From Streptomyces sp. ISL-94 (GTDB taxonomy: Bacteria; Actinomycetota; Actinomycetes; Streptomycetales; Streptomycetaceae), in contig NZ_JAGGOZ010000098.1 in the NCBI RefSeq assembly GCF_018614075.1, positions 1-64,000 of the forward strand: a stretch of DNA of 64,000 nucleotides, written 5' to 3'. Position 1 is the stretch's first letter. Every line of letters begins with the position of its first letter. Both the position numbers and the translations under genes were made by a program. The notes below the pieces were generated by a model that saw only the letters and a program-made list of their open reading frames with translations, was not told the origin of the DNA and searched no databases. Positions 34,901-54,600 of the stretch are shown here, piece after piece.

Positions 34901-37171
34901 CCTCGCAGGCGGCGAGGAGTTCGTCGAGGGCGTCGGTGTCGCCGGAGACGACCACGGAGGCCGCGCCGTTGACGGCGGCCAGCGACAGCCTGCCGTCCCA
35001 GCGGCGGAGCCGGTCGCGTGCCTCGTCGGCGGGCAGCGCGAGGGACATCATGCCGCCGCGGCCCGAAAGGGTGGTCAGGGCCCGGCTGCGCAGGGCGACG
35101 ACACGGGCGGCGTCCTGGAGGGTGAGGGCGCCGGCCACGCAGGCGGCGGCGATCTCGCCCTGGCTGTGTCCGGCGACGGCGGCCGGGCGGACGCCGAGGG
35201 AGCGCCACACCTCGGCGAGGGCGACCATGACGGCGAACAGGGCGGGCTGGACGACGTCGACCCGGTCCAGGTCCTGTTCGCCGCGCAGAACGGCGGTCAG
35301 CTCGAAGTCCACGTAGGGGGCCAGGGCGCTCTCGCACTGGGCTATCCGTTCCCGGAACACCGCGTTGGTGTCCAGCAGGCGCACGGCCATGTCCCGCCAC
35401 TGCGAACCCTGGCCGGGGAAGAGGAAGGCCACGCCGCCGCTCGGCCCGGTGGTCCCTTCGACGACGGCGGGCGAGGGCCGGCCGGCGGCCAGGTCGTCCA
35501 GTGCGGCGAGGAGTTCGGCCCGGTCGCCGCCGAGGACGACCGCGCGGTGCTCGTGGGAGGCGCGGGTGGTGGCCAGGGAGAGGGCCACGTCCTCGGGGCG
35601 CGGTTCCTGCGGGTGCCCGGTCAGGAAGGCGGTGAGGGTGGCGGCCTGGGCGCGCAGTGCGGCGTCGGAGCGGGCGGACAGGGTCCAGGCCAGGGGGCCG
35701 GGCCCGGCGGGCGACGCCGCGGGGGTCTCGGCACTTTCGGCGCTCTCGGCGCTCTCGGCGCTCTCGGCGCTCTCGGCGCTCTCGGCGCTCGCCGGCCGCT
35801 CGGCGTCGGGCCGTTCGGCGGTCCGGTCGTCCACCGGCAGCGGGGGTTCCTCGAGGATCACGTGGGCGTTGGTGCCGCTGACCCCGAAGGAGGACACGGC
35901 AGCCCGGCGGGGTTCCGTACCGGCGGGCCAGGGTGCGTCCTCGGTGAGGAGTTCCACACCCCCCGCCGACCAGTCCACGTACGGGGTCGGGGCGTCGAGG
36001 TGCAGGGTCCGGGGCAGTACCCCGTGCCGCATGGCCATGACCATCTTGACGATCCCGGCGACGCCCGCGGCGGCCTGGGTGTGCCCGATGTTGGACTTGA
36101 CCGATCCCAGGCGCAGCGCCCGGGTGCGCTGCCTGCCGTAGGCGGCGAGCACGGCCTGGGCCTCCACCGGGTCCCCGAGGGGGGTGCCGGTGCCGTGTGC
36201 CTCCACCGCGTCGACCTGCTGGGGGGTCAGGCCGGCGTCGACGAGGGCCTCGCGGATGACGCGCTGCTGGGCGGGGCCGTTGGGTGCGGTGAGGCCGTTG
36301 CTGGCACCGTCGGAGTTGACGGCGGTGCCCCGGACCACGGCGAGTACGCGGCGGCCGGCGGCCAGGGCGGTCGCGAGGCGTTCGACGACGATGACGCCGG
36401 CGCCCTCGGACCAAGCGGTGCCGTCCGCCCCGGCGGCGAAGGGCTTGCAGCGGCCGTCGGGGGCCAGGCCGCGCTGGCGGCTGAACTCCGCGAAGGCGGC
36501 GGGGGTGGCCATCACCGTGGCCCCTCCGACGAGGGCCATGTCGCACTCGCCCCGGCGCAGGGAGCGGACGGCCAGGTGGAGGGCGACGAGCGACGAGGAG
36601 CAGGCGGTGTCCACCGTGATGGCGGGGCCGCGCAGGCCCAGCTGGTAGGCGACGCGGCCGGAGACGACGCTGCCGGCGCCCTGGGCGCCCGGGTAGTCGT
36701 GGTGCATGACGCCGGTGAACACGCCGGTGCGGCTGTCGCGCAGCGAGCTCGGGTCCAGGCCGGCGCGCTCGACGGCCTCCCAGGACGTCTGGAGGATCAG
36801 CCGCTGCTGGGGGTCGGTGTGGAGCGCCTCCTTGGGCGAGATCCCGAAGAATCCCGCGTCGAACCGGGCGGCGCCGTGCAGGAATCCGCCCTCGCGGACG
36901 GTGGTCGTGCCCGGGTGGTCGGGGTCGGGGTGGTGGAGCGTGTCCAGGTCCCAGCCCCGGTCGCCGGGGAAAGGGGTGATCCCGTCCCGGCCCTCGGCGA
37001 CGAGCGACCACAGGTCGTCGGGGGACTCGACGCCGCCCGGGTAGTGGCAGGCCATGCCGACGATGGCGACCGGCCCGGCGGATCGCTCCTCCACGGCGCG
37101 CAGCCGCTGCCGCGTCGACTGCAGTTCCGCGGTCACCCGGCGCAGGTAGTCGCGGAGCTTGTCCTCGTTGG

Positions 37172-37175
<4 letters not shown>
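27891..37175 (-). CDS. Cis-AT bimodular PKS: KS-AT-DH-KR-ACP and KS-AT-(KR0)-ACP
   Basis: 3094 residues. ATG 37175 overlaps the previous PKS stop (ATGA) and opens a docking coiled coil MTNEDKLRDYLRRVTAEL, matching the C-terminal docking segment of the gene upstream. Module one: KS (Cys192), AT (Ser671, methylmalonyl-type YASH 771-774), DH, KR (B-type), ACP (Ser1688). Module two: KS (Cys1918), AT (Ser2355 in GHSIGE, malonyl-type AFH 2456-2458), a dead KR-like region, a charged Pro-Glu-Lys linker, ACP (Ser3049). The protein ends just after the last ACP (VVEQLSATPA), with no C-terminal docking domain and no thioesterase. How the chain passes to the left-arm PKS is therefore not obvious. It is the last gene of the right arm and precedes a strong hairpin. 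Confidence 0.96.
28212..28292 (-). repeat. Imperfect tandem repeat coding a Pro-Glu-Lys linker
   Basis: Imperfect 18-bp units (CGGGCTTCGGTTCGGGCT and variants) encode alternating Pro-Glu and Pro-Lys pairs (PEPEPEPKPEPEPKPGPEPK). This is a stiff charged linker between the dead ketoreductase region and the last ACP, probably spacing the ACP from the KS-AT core. Confidence 0.85.
31995..37073 (-). other. PKS module: KS-AT(methylmalonyl)-DH-KR-ACP
   Basis: KS about 37073-35850 (DTACSSS; HGTGTP; NIGHTQ). AT about 35440-34540, with GHSQGE and YASH, the standard methylmalonyl-CoA signature. DH about 34310-33530, intact HTVEGQVVLP and HPALLD. KR about 33045-32360 with TGASGTLG, LFSSAVGILGG, NYAAANAGLD and LDD (B-type). 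ACP with Ser1688, but the motif is GFGSL where GFDSL is normal. Expected outcome: an alpha-methyl, alpha,beta-unsaturated unit. Confidence 0.92.
35727..35789 (-). repeat. 9-bp tandem repeat coding (SAE)n between KS and AT
   Basis: Seven units of CTCGGCGCT; the first two are variants and the last five perfect. On the coding strand they read Ala-Glu-Ser repeats. They lie in the flexible linker after the KS of the first cis-AT module. Such arrays change copy number easily and are unlikely to matter for catalysis. Confidence 0.9.
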
Positions 37176-44157
<6,982 letters not shown>

Positions 44158-44161
<4 letters not shown>

Positions 44162-45618
44162 TTCTTTCCTTCCGGCACGGCGGAGAACTCGAGCTCGAAG
44201 AACGGCGCGGGGGCCGGTGCGGGCGTTCGCGCGGGCGGTTGTACGGGCTGTGCGGGCTGTGCGGGGGCGTCCGCGGGCGCGTCGAACCAGAAGCGCCGCC
44301 GCCGGTAGCGGGGCGGGTCCAGCGGTCCGCGCGCGGGGACGTGGGCTTCGGGTGCCTGGCGCACCACCATGTGGGCGTTGGTGCCGCCGAACCCGAAGGA
44401 GCTGATGGCGGCCCGGCGCGTACCGTCGCGGCCCGTGAACCCGCGCGGCTCCCGTACGGGGAACAGCGGCGACTCCTCGAAGCGGAAACGGCGGTTGAGG
44501 GTCGCGCAGTGCAGCGTCGGCGGCAGCTGCGCGTGGTGGACCGACAGCAGGACCTTGATCAGTCCGGCCATGCCGGCCGCACTGAGGGTGTGTCCGATGT
44601 TGGTCTTCACGCTGCCGACGCCGCAGAAGCCGACCTCGTCGGTGCGGGCGCGGAAGGCCTCGGTGAGCGCCTTCAGTTCCATCGGGTCACCGATCATGGT
44701 GCCGGTGCCGTGGGCCTCCACGTAGCCCAGCTGGGCCGGGGAGACACCGGCGTCGGCCAGGGCCGCCTCGATCACCTCCCGCTGTGCGCGCGGGTTCGGT
44801 GTCGTGATGCCCATGGTGCGGCCGTCGTTGTTGACGGCGCTGCCCTCGATCACCGCGTAGATCCGGTCGCCGTCGCGCACGGCGTCGGACAGCCGCTTGA
44901 GCAGCAGCGTGCCGGCGCCCTCGCCGAGCACGATGCCGTCGGCCCGCTCGTCGAACGTGTGGCAGCGCCCCGTGGGCGACAGCGCGCCCGCCCCGCTCAT
45001 CCCGACGAAGGGCACCTCGTCGAGGAGGATGTCGACCCCGGTCGCGAAGGCCAGGTCGCACTCCCCGGTCCGCAGGCCGGCAGCGGCCATGTGCACGGCC
45101 ACGAGCGCGCTGGAGCAGGCCGTGTCGACGACGACGGACGGTCCTCGCAGGTCGAGGTGGTGGGACAGCTGCGCGGCGATGAAGTTCTGCGCCATTCCGC
45201 TGATCGAGTGCGGACCGGCGGCGGCGACGTGTGCGCCGTAGTTCGCCGCACGGGCGCCCGCGAAGACGCCCACGCGCCGGCCCGCGACCTCCTCCGGGGT
45301 GAGCCCGGCGTCGGCCAGGCACTCCACGCCGGTCTCCAGGACCTGCCGGACCAGGGGGTCGACGTGTGCGGCCCCGGCCGGGTCGATCCGGAAGTGCTCC
45401 GGGTCGAAGTCCTCGATGGCGTCGAGGAAGCCGCCCCACTTGCTGACCGTGGTGCCGGGCTGCGGATCGGGCCGCCAGAAGCGGTCCTTGTCCCAGCGGG
45501 AGGGCGGCACCTCCGTGACGGAGTCGGTCGCCGACATCAGGTTCCGCCAGAACGTCCCGTGGTCGGGGGCGCCGGGGAAGTGGGCGGCGATACCGATGAC
45601 GGCGATGTCCTCACGCCG
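44158..45618 (-). other. Split PKS module, first part: divergent KS and tail
   Basis: KS5 about 45618-44365 keeps Cys6244 (VDTACSSALVAVH), HGTGT and NIGHTLSAAG, but departs from its neighbours elsewhere: HFRIDPAGAAHVDPLVRQVLE stands where others have FFxISPxEAxxxDPQxRL. It lacks the LxxTLQxGRE flanking subdomain of the other KSs; only RYRRRRFWFD and a Pro/Ala tail follow. Its DH-ACP-KR partner domains start the next polypeptide. Confidence 0.85.
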
Positions 45619-48600
45619 CGCGGCCGCTCCCTCGACGGGAGCGCCGGACACGACGGCCTCAGCCGGCGCCGGGGCCGGAGCCGAAGCCGTGACCTCGGCA
45701 GGGGCCGGCGGGACGGCGGGCGCGATGGCCGGGACGGCGTCCTGCGAAGGGGGCGCGAGGTCCGGCACCAGGTCGCGCAGGGCCTCGGCGAGGAGGGCCA
45801 CGGTCGGGTTCTCCAGGATGGTCGAGGGCTCCGCGACGACGCCGAGCTCCCGCTCCAGCGCGGCGAGGATCTGGGCGATCATGATCGAGTCCACACCCAG
45901 GTCGGCGAAGTCCTCGTCCCCTCCGATCGCAGCGGGGTCCAGCCGGAGCATCGAGGCGAGCACCCCGGTCACACGGCGGACGAGTCCGTCCGCGGCCGCT
46001 ACCCCGCGCGGGGCCGCCGACGGAGCCGGCGCGGGCGCCGTCCCGTCCGGCCGGCCCGGCGCGGGCACGGCCAACAGCCGGGCTGCGTCGAAGCGTCCGG
46101 CGTCCACGACGCAGGGCAGCACGACCGGGTCGGGGCCGCTCATGGCGCGGTCCAGCAGGTCCAGCCCCGCTTCGGGGGCCAGGGTGCGCAGGCCGAGGTC
46201 CCGGTAGGCCGGGGTGTCGACCTCGGGCATGCCGGCCGCACGCCAGCTCGGCCACTGCAGCGACCGGATGACGGGGGCGGATTCACCGCCGGTGGCGGTC
46301 CGGTACTCGGCGACGCGGTCCAGCACGGAGTTGGCCAGCGCGTAGTCGCTGAGGCCCACGGCCAGCGCGGGCACACCGCCCGCGACGGACGAGTACAGCA
46401 CGACGAAGCGCAGCGGGTCGCCGGCGCAGCCGTCCAAGACGGCCTGGAGCCCTGAGGTCTTCGGTTCCAGGACCCGCTGCACGTCCTCGGTCCGCTTACC
46501 GATGAAGGCCGGGTCGCGCATGACGCCGAGTCCGGCGCAGTGCACGATGCCGACGATCGGGCCCATCTCGCGCCGGGCACGGTCGAGCACCTCGGCAATC
46601 CCGTCCAGTGGACCGGTCTCGACCGCGATCCGGACCCCGGGGCGTTCCAGGGTCGCGAGGTCGCGCAGCCTGGCCGCGAGGGCCGGGTCGGTGCCGGGGT
46701 CCGCGAGGAGGGTGGGCCACTCGGTCCGGGCGGGCAGCGGGGTGCGGCCGAGAAGCACGAGCCGGTCGGCGCCCCGCTCGACGAGCCGGGCCGCGAGCAG
46801 CCGGCCCAGCGCGCCCGTCCCTCCGGTGATCACGACGGTCCGGCCCGCCAGGTCCGCGGACCAGTCGGCGGAGGCGGGCACCCCGTCGGCGGGGCGCAGC
46901 ACCGGCCGGAGCCGTACGCCCGCCCGTACGCAGGCCTCGGTGACCGGGTCGGTCGCCGCGAGTTCGGCAGCGGCCGCCTCGCGCAGCGCGGCCGGCTCCA
47001 GGGTGTCGAGGTCGAGGGTGCGGGCGGACAGACCGCGGTACTCGGCCGTGAGCATCCGGACGAGGCCCGCGTAGGCCGCGCCGCGCAGCGTGGGCCGCTC
47101 CGTCCGGAAGGTGGTGAGCCCCCGGGTCAGGTGGAGATAGGTGAAGCCGCGGGTGCGGTTCGCGGTGACCAGTTCGCGCAGGAGCGCGATCCGAGACCAG
47201 TCGGGGTCCGGCGCGGTGAGCGGCGTGTCCGACACGTCGGCCAGGTCGATCACGGCCGTCGCGAGGCGGGCCGCTTCCGCGATCCGCCGGGCGGCGTCCT
47301 CGTCGCCGTCGTCCATGCGGACCACGGTGGCGTCGGGGCCGAAGGCCCTCGTGGCGAGGGACTCGTTCTCGGCGCGGGCCAGCACCAGGATCCCCGCGGG
47401 CAGTTCGGCGGGGGGCAGCGGGGCGGCCTCCCATCGCTTGACCAGGAGCAGTGCGGAGTCCTGCGGGGCGGACGTGCCCGCGGTAGCGGCCGGCGCCGTG
47501 AGCCAGTGCCGTTCGCGGGCGAACGGGTAGGTCGGCATGGACGTCGGCTGCGGCCGGTCGGTACGCAGCGCGGCCCAGTCGATGTCGGCGCCGTCCTGCC
47601 AGAGCCGTGCGAGCCGGTCGAGCCGTCCCTCCCGGACCAGACGGGCGAGGTACTCGGCGCCCTCGGGTTCGGACAGCCAGGCGTGGTCGCCGTCCGTACC
47701 GCCGTGGGCGTGCTCGGCAGCGAGGTGGCCGGCCAGCTGTTCGCGCAGGTCGCGGGTGGAGCGGGCGACCACCGCGAGCCGGGCGGCCATGGGGACGCGG
47801 GCGACCTGGGAGGTGTACGCGAGCGAGGCGAGCGACGGGGCGGGCACATCCGTACCGCCGGCGCCGATGCCGGCGCTGCCATGGTCCGCGTCCGCATCCG
47901 TGTCCGCGTCAAGGAACTCCACCATCGCGGCGGCGTACCGGCGCAGGGCGGCTTCGTCCCTGCCCGACAGCAGGAACACCTCCTCGGCGTCGTCCCGCAG
48001 CGGGGCCGGGGGCGCGCTGGCGGGCGCCTCCTCCAGGACGACGTGTGCGTTGACGCCACCGAAGCCGAAGGAGCTGACGCCCGCGCGCAGCGGCAGGGGT
48101 GCGCCGTCGGCGTCCGCGGGCGCCCACGGGGTCGTCTCCCGTACGGGCCGGAACGGCGTACCGGTGAGGTCGATCAGCGGGTTGAGCGTCTGGAGGTGCA
48201 GTGTCTTCGGCAGGGTGCGGTGCCGCATCGCCAGCACCACCTTGATGACTCCGGCGACGCCTGCGGCGGGTTCCAGGTGGCCGATGTTGCTCTTCACCGT
48301 GCCGACGCCGCAGGGCGTGGCGGGTCCGTCGGCCAGGGTCCGGTGGGCCCGGACGAGGCCGTCGATCTCCACCGGGTCGCCGAGGGCAGTGCCGGTGCCG
48401 TGGAGTTCGGTGTAGGACACCGTCCCGACCGGTACCCCCGCGTCCTGGTAGGCCTCGACCAGCAGGGCGGCCTGCGCCAGCGGGTTGGGGGCGGTCAGCG
48501 ACGAGGCGTGCCCGCCGTGGCCGACCGCGCTGCCGCGGATCACCGCGTGCACCCGGTCGCCGTCGGCGAGGGCGCGGGAGAGCGGCTTGAGGACGAGTAC

Positions 48601-51600
48601 GCCCACGCCCTCCCCCTTGACGTACCCGTCGGCCGTGGCGTCCAGGGCCTTGCAGCGGCCGTCCGGGGAGAGCACCCCGAGCTGGTTCCCGGCCACCACG
48701 GTCTGCGGCGAGAGCACCAGGCTCACGCCGCCGGCGACGGCGAGCTCGCTCTCCCCCGCGCGCAGGGCCTGGACGGCGCGGTGCAGCGCCACCAGGGAGC
48801 TGGAGCAGGCGGTGTCGATGCTCTCGCTCTGGCCCTTGAGGTCCAGCAGGTACGAGATGCGGTTGGCCAGGATGGTCCGCGCGAGCCCGGTGCCCGCGTG
48901 GGGGTTGACCTGCTCGCCGCGCAGGACCATCGACTCGTAGTCGTTGAACTGGACGCCGGCGAAGACGGAGACGCGGCGGCCTGCGAGCCGGTCGGCCCGG
49001 CAGCCCGCGTCCTCCAGGGCGGCCCAGGTGTGTTCGAGGAACAGCCGGTGCTGCGGGTCCATGACCTCCGCCTCGGCGGGCGAGATCTTGAAGAACCGTG
49101 CGTCGAACCGGTCGACGTCGCTCAGGAATCCGCCCCAGCGGGCGGTGCCGCCGAAGCGCCGGGACACCTCCTGCCAGTCCCAGCGGTCGGCGGGTGTCTC
49201 GGTGATGAGGTCCTCACCGTCCCTGAGGTGCCGCCAGAACTCCTCCAGGTCCGCCGAGCCCGGGAAACGTCCGGACATGCCGACGATGGCGACGGCGTCC
49301 TCCCGGGCGGGCGTGGTGGAAGGAGCGGTGGAGAGGGAGGGAGTGGAGGCGGTGGTGACGGTGGTGGTGGCGGGTCCGGCGGCCGGTTCCGCGCCCACGG
49401 TGGCGGGCGTCCGGGTCGGTTCCGCCAGGGAGGGGTGTTCCGCGAGCAGGTGCCGGGCGAGCCTTTCGACCGTGTTCTCACCGAACAGGGTCGTCGTCGG
49501 CACCGAGACGCCGTAGCGCTCCTCCAATGCCACGGAGAGGGACTGGAGCCCGAAGGAGTCCAGTCCGTACTCCCCGAAGCCGGCCTCCGGGTCGAGCGCC
49601 TTCGGCGCCAGGCCCAGCAGTTCGGCGACGAGCTCCCGCAGCCGCTCGGTCAGCTCGCCCGCGTGCACGGGAGCGGCGGGAGCGGAGGGGGCGGGCGCCG
49701 GGGCGGCGGGGCGGGCGCGGTGCCCGTGCTCCCGGATCCGCATCGCGGCGACCTGCTCGCGCATCCGCTCGGGCGCTCCGGGCAGTACGGCGACCTGGGG
49801 GCGTCCCAGCCGCAGGACGAGGTCAAGCAGCCGTTCGCCCTCCTCGGCCTCCAGGTAGCGGAAGCCCGTCTCGGCGAGGTAGCGGCGCTCGTCCTCAGCC
49901 TCCACGTGCATGCCTCCGGCACGCCACATGGGCCAGTCGACCGAGACCGTGTGCCCGCTGCGGCGGCCCGCAGTACGCAGGGCCGCGCGCTCCTCGGCGA
50001 AACCGTCGAGGTAGCGGGCGCCGACGGCGTAGTCGACCAGGCCGTAGTCGCCGAGCTGCCCGGCCAGCGAGGAGTACAGCACGAACAGGTCCAGCGGTTC
50101 GTCACGGGTCACCTCGTCCAGGACACGGGTGCCCTCGAAGCGGGCCCGCAGGTGGGAGCGGAACTCCGCGAGGTCCTTGCCGGGCAGCGGAGTGCGCGAG
50201 GCGGTCGCCGCCAGGTGGAAGACCCCGTGCAGCGCGCCCCACTTCTGCTTGACGTCCGCCACGACGCGGGCCATGGCGGCCCGGTCCTCCACGGACGCCT
50301 GGAAGTAGGCGACGTCGCCGACAGCGCGCAGGCCTGCGAGTTCCCCGGCCCGGTCCGCGGCGGAGGAGCGGCCGGTGAGCGCCACCCGGGCGCCGCGCGA
50401 CAGCAGGGTACGGGCGAGCAGCAGCCCGAGGCCGCCCGTGCCGCCGGTCACCAGGTGGACGGCCCCCGGACGCAGCGGGGACTCCGTGACGGGGCTCGGG
50501 TCGGCCTCCGTGAGCACGCGCACGGTGCGGCCGGTCACGGAGAGGCGGACGGCTGCCGAGGAGAGCCGCTCGGCGGCCACCTCGGCGAGCAGGGCGGCCG
50601 GTTCGACCCGGCCGGCGACGCGTACGACACCGAAGGCGGTGCCGGGCAGGGCGGCGCGCAGCGAGGTGTCGAACCCTCCCCAGGCCTCCGCCATGGCGCC
50701 CTCCGGCACCAGGACCTGGATCCGCGCGGCGGCCCGGGAGGCCGTCATGGCGCGTACGAGCAGGAAGGCCGACTCGATGCCCAGGTCCGTGCGTTCGGGG
50801 TGGAGCAGCGGCCACTGGTGCACGATCCGGTCCGCTCCGGCTGCGAGCAGCCGGGCGTAGTCCTCGGCCTCGCCGGGGCGGATCGTGACGGTGGAGCCCT
50901 CGTCGGCATACGCCGATCCGGCCCGTACGGTCACGGCGCCGGGGACCGGCAGGTCGCCGAAGACCAGCACCCGGCCCGGGTGCGGGGCGGCGGGCGGCAC
51001 GGGCTCGGCCACCCATGCGGCCGTGAAGAGGCTGACGGGTGCCCGGCCGGCGGGGCCGTCGGCCGCCCCGGAGCCGGAATCGGCAGCGAGCCCGGGAGCG
51101 GATGCGGCATCGATCCGTGCGGCGGACCCGGTGTCGGCCTTCGGCCCGGTCGCCGGGACGGCCGCGGTGGCCGTCGCCGGGACGGTGGCCGACGCGGCCG
51201 GAGCCGCCGGAGCTCCGTCGGAGAACCAGTACCGGTCGGCGGCGAAGGGGTACGGCGGCAGCGAACGCAGCTTCGGCGTCCGCTCCCACCGGGCGGACCA
51301 GTCGACCGTCGCGCCGCGCACCCACGCGGCGGCGGTCTCCTCGTCGCCCCGCCCGTCGAACGGCGCACGGTCGGCGTGCCGTTCCACGCGCCCCTGGTGG
51401 ATGCCGGCGAGGTCCCCGGCGAGGTAGCGGCGCAGGGTGTCCACCGCGTGCTCGCCCGAGTCCGCGACGAACGCGAGGCGTTCGGCGTGTTCGGTGCGGC
51501 CGGACTGGAGGGTACGGGCGGTGCCGGCGAGGTCGTGCTGCCAGCCGTCCCGGGTGTCGACGAGGGAGTGGGCGGCGGCCCGCAGCCGCTCCGGGTCGCG

Positions 51601-54600
51601 GGCGGAGAGGACGAACACCGCCGGGCGGCCGGAGGGCGCCGGTTCGTCCGCCGGATACTCCTCCAGCACGACATGGGCGTTGACCCCGCCGTAGCCGAAG
51701 GAGCTGACCCCGGCGCGGCGCGGGACACCGGGCGCCACGGGCTTCCAGTCACGTGCCTCGACCGCGATCTCGCAGGCCGTGCCCTCCAGCGCCAGGTGGG
51801 GGTTGAGTTCCGGGCCGTGCGGGTCCCCGGTGATCCGTCCGTGCCGCATCGACAGCAGGACGCGCAGCACGGCGGCGATGCCCGCGGCCGGCTCCAGGTG
51901 GCCGATGGTGTTCTTCAGGGCCCCCAGGGCGCAGTGCGGGGCGGCCGGGGCGGGGTGGCCCCAGTCACGGTAGAGCTCGGCGAAGGCCTGGCGCAGGCCG
52001 TTGGTCTCGGCGGGGTCGCCGATGACCGTGCCGGTGCCGTGGGTCTCGACGTACCCGATGGTCGCCGGGTCCACGCCCGCCTCGCGGTGGGCCTTCACGA
52101 TCACCTCGGCCTGGCCGCGCGGGTTGGGCGCGGTCAGCGAGTTGGAGCGGCCGCCGTGGTTGACGGCGGTGCCGCGCAGGACGGCGAGCACCGGGTTGCC
52201 GTCGGCGCGGGCGCGGCTGAGCCGCTTGAGCACCACGGCTCCGACGCCCTCGCCGCGCACGTATCCCGCAGCGTCCTTGTCGAAGGCCCGGCCCACGCCG
52301 TCGGGGCTGAGCATGCCGGCCCGTTCGAGGGAGGCGAAGGTGACCGGGGAGAGCATGAGGCTGACGCCGCCCGCGATGACCGTGTCGCAGTGTCCGAGCC
52401 GCAGGGCCTCCGCCGCGCGGTGCAGGGCCACGAGCGAGCTGGAGCAGGCGGTGTCCACGGGTTCGCTGGGGCCGCGCAGGTCGAGGTGGTACGAGATGCG
52501 GTTGGCCAGCATGGAGGGGGTCAGGCCGGTCGAGGAGTAGGCGTCGGTGGCCGTGTCCGAGCGCTGCACGAGCTCGGCGTACTCGGACGAGCCGACGCCG
52601 ACGAACAGGCCGGTGTCGGTGCCGGCGAGGCGGGTCGGGTCGATGCCCGCGTCCTCCAGCGCTGACCACACCGTGCGCAGCAGCAGCCGCTGGCGGGGGT
52701 CCATCCAGCGGGCCTCGCGGGGCGAGATGCCGAAGAACAGCGGGTCGAAGCGGTCGATGTCCGGCATGAAGCCGCCCCGGGTGATCCGGGTCCGGTCGGG
52801 GTGCAGGGCCGGGTCCCCGTAGTGGGCGCGGCTGTCCCAGCGGTCGGCGGGCACTTCGGAGAAGAGGTCGCCGCCCTTCTGGAGGGCCGCCCAGAACTCG
52901 TCAAGGTTCCGTGCGCCGGGCAGGGTGCCCGCCATGCCGACGATCACGACGGGGTCGTCCTCGGCCGGCAGGTCCCGCGCGGGGCCGGCCGACAGGGGCG
53001 CGGCGGCGTTCGGGTGCTCGTTCTCCAGCCACTCGGCGAGCGCGGAGGGGGTGGGGGTGGCGAGCAGCTGGTCGGGGCCGATGGGCACGCCGAAGGCGTT
53101 GGAGACCTCGTCTGCGAGCCGGATGAGACCGAGGGAGTCCAGGCCGTGCTCGTGGAAGGAGTCCGCCGGGTCGAGGTCGGCGGGGGCGTATCCGGTGACC
53201 GCGCCCAGCAGGGTCAGTACGGCGGCCCGGAGCCGGGCGCCCCTGGCGGGGGCGTCCGCGGTCCCTGATGCCGTCGGGGCCGTGGGGGCCGCCGGGGCGG
53301 CGAGGGCGGCCGGGGTGACGGCGTCGATCCAGCAGCGGGTGCGCGCGAAGGGGTATCCGGGCAGGGACAGGGCCGCTACCGGACCGGGCCGGCCGGCCTC
53401 CCAGTCGAAGACCTCTCCCGCGGCCCAGCGGCGGGCCGTGTCGTGTGGATCCGCCGCGGAGGGGCGGACCGCGGCCCCCGGCTCGGCCGTCACGACGCCG
53501 GTGTGGCCGCCGGGCCGTCCGGCGAGGAACGCGTCGAGCGCCTCGGCGAGTTCCCCCGCCGACCGTGCGACGACGGCGAATCGGTGGGCCATGGCCTCGC
53601 GGCCGGTCTGCAGGGTGCGGGCGAGCCGGACGAGGTCGACGCCGTCGCCGCCCGCGGCGCGGCCCGCGAATTCGCGCAGGGTGGTGCCGCCGTGCACGGA
53701 GCCCGCCCCGACCGCGTCGCCGAGGCCCAACAGCCGCACCATCGTGGCCGGGTCCAGGCCCAGTTCGTCGAGGGGTTCGTCCACCGCCGTGACGGGGACG
53801 CCGGCCGCGGCCGCGATGTCCCGGGGATCGGCGCCGGTGCCCGTCGAACCCAGCCAGGTCCGCATGCCCGCGACGACGCGGCGCAGGCCCTCCGCGTCCC
53901 GCGCGGAGAACGGGAAGACGTCCGGTCCCGCCGCGGCATCGGGCCACGGGTCCGGTGTCCGGTGCTCCTCGACCACGAGGTGGGCGTTGGAGCCGCCCGC
54001 ACCGAAGGCGCTGACGCCCGCACGCAGGGGCCCGGAGCCCTTCCAGGGGGCGAGTTCGCGCTGCACCCGGAAGGGCACGGTGTTCCAGTCGACGGCCGGG
54101 TTGAGGGCGTCCGCGTGCAGGGAGGGCGCCAGTTCGCGGGCCTTCATCTGGAGCAGGACCTTCGTGAGGGCCGCGATGCCCGCGGCCGACTCCAGGTGGC
54201 CGACGGAGGACTTGACCGAGCCGAGCGCGACCGAGCCGGCCGGCAGGTCACCGAAGGCCCGTACGAGTCCGGCGACTTCGGCCGGATCACCCAGCTGGGT
54301 CCCGGTGCCGTGCGCCTCGACGTACGAGATCCCGTCGGCCGGCACTCCGGCCGTGCGCAGGGCCTGGGCGATGACCTCGCCCTGGGCGCCGGGGCTGGGC
54401 ACGGCGAATCCGCCCGTCTTTCCGCCGTGGTTGACGGAGCTGCCGAGGATCACGCCGAGGATGCGGTCCCCGTCGCGCTCGGCCGCCGCCAGCGGCTTGA
54501 GCAGGACGGCGCCGACGCCCTCACCGGGCACCATGCCGTCGCCGTCCGCCGCGAAGCTGCGGCACCGCCCGCTCTCGCCGGTGAACCCGCCGGCCGCCAG

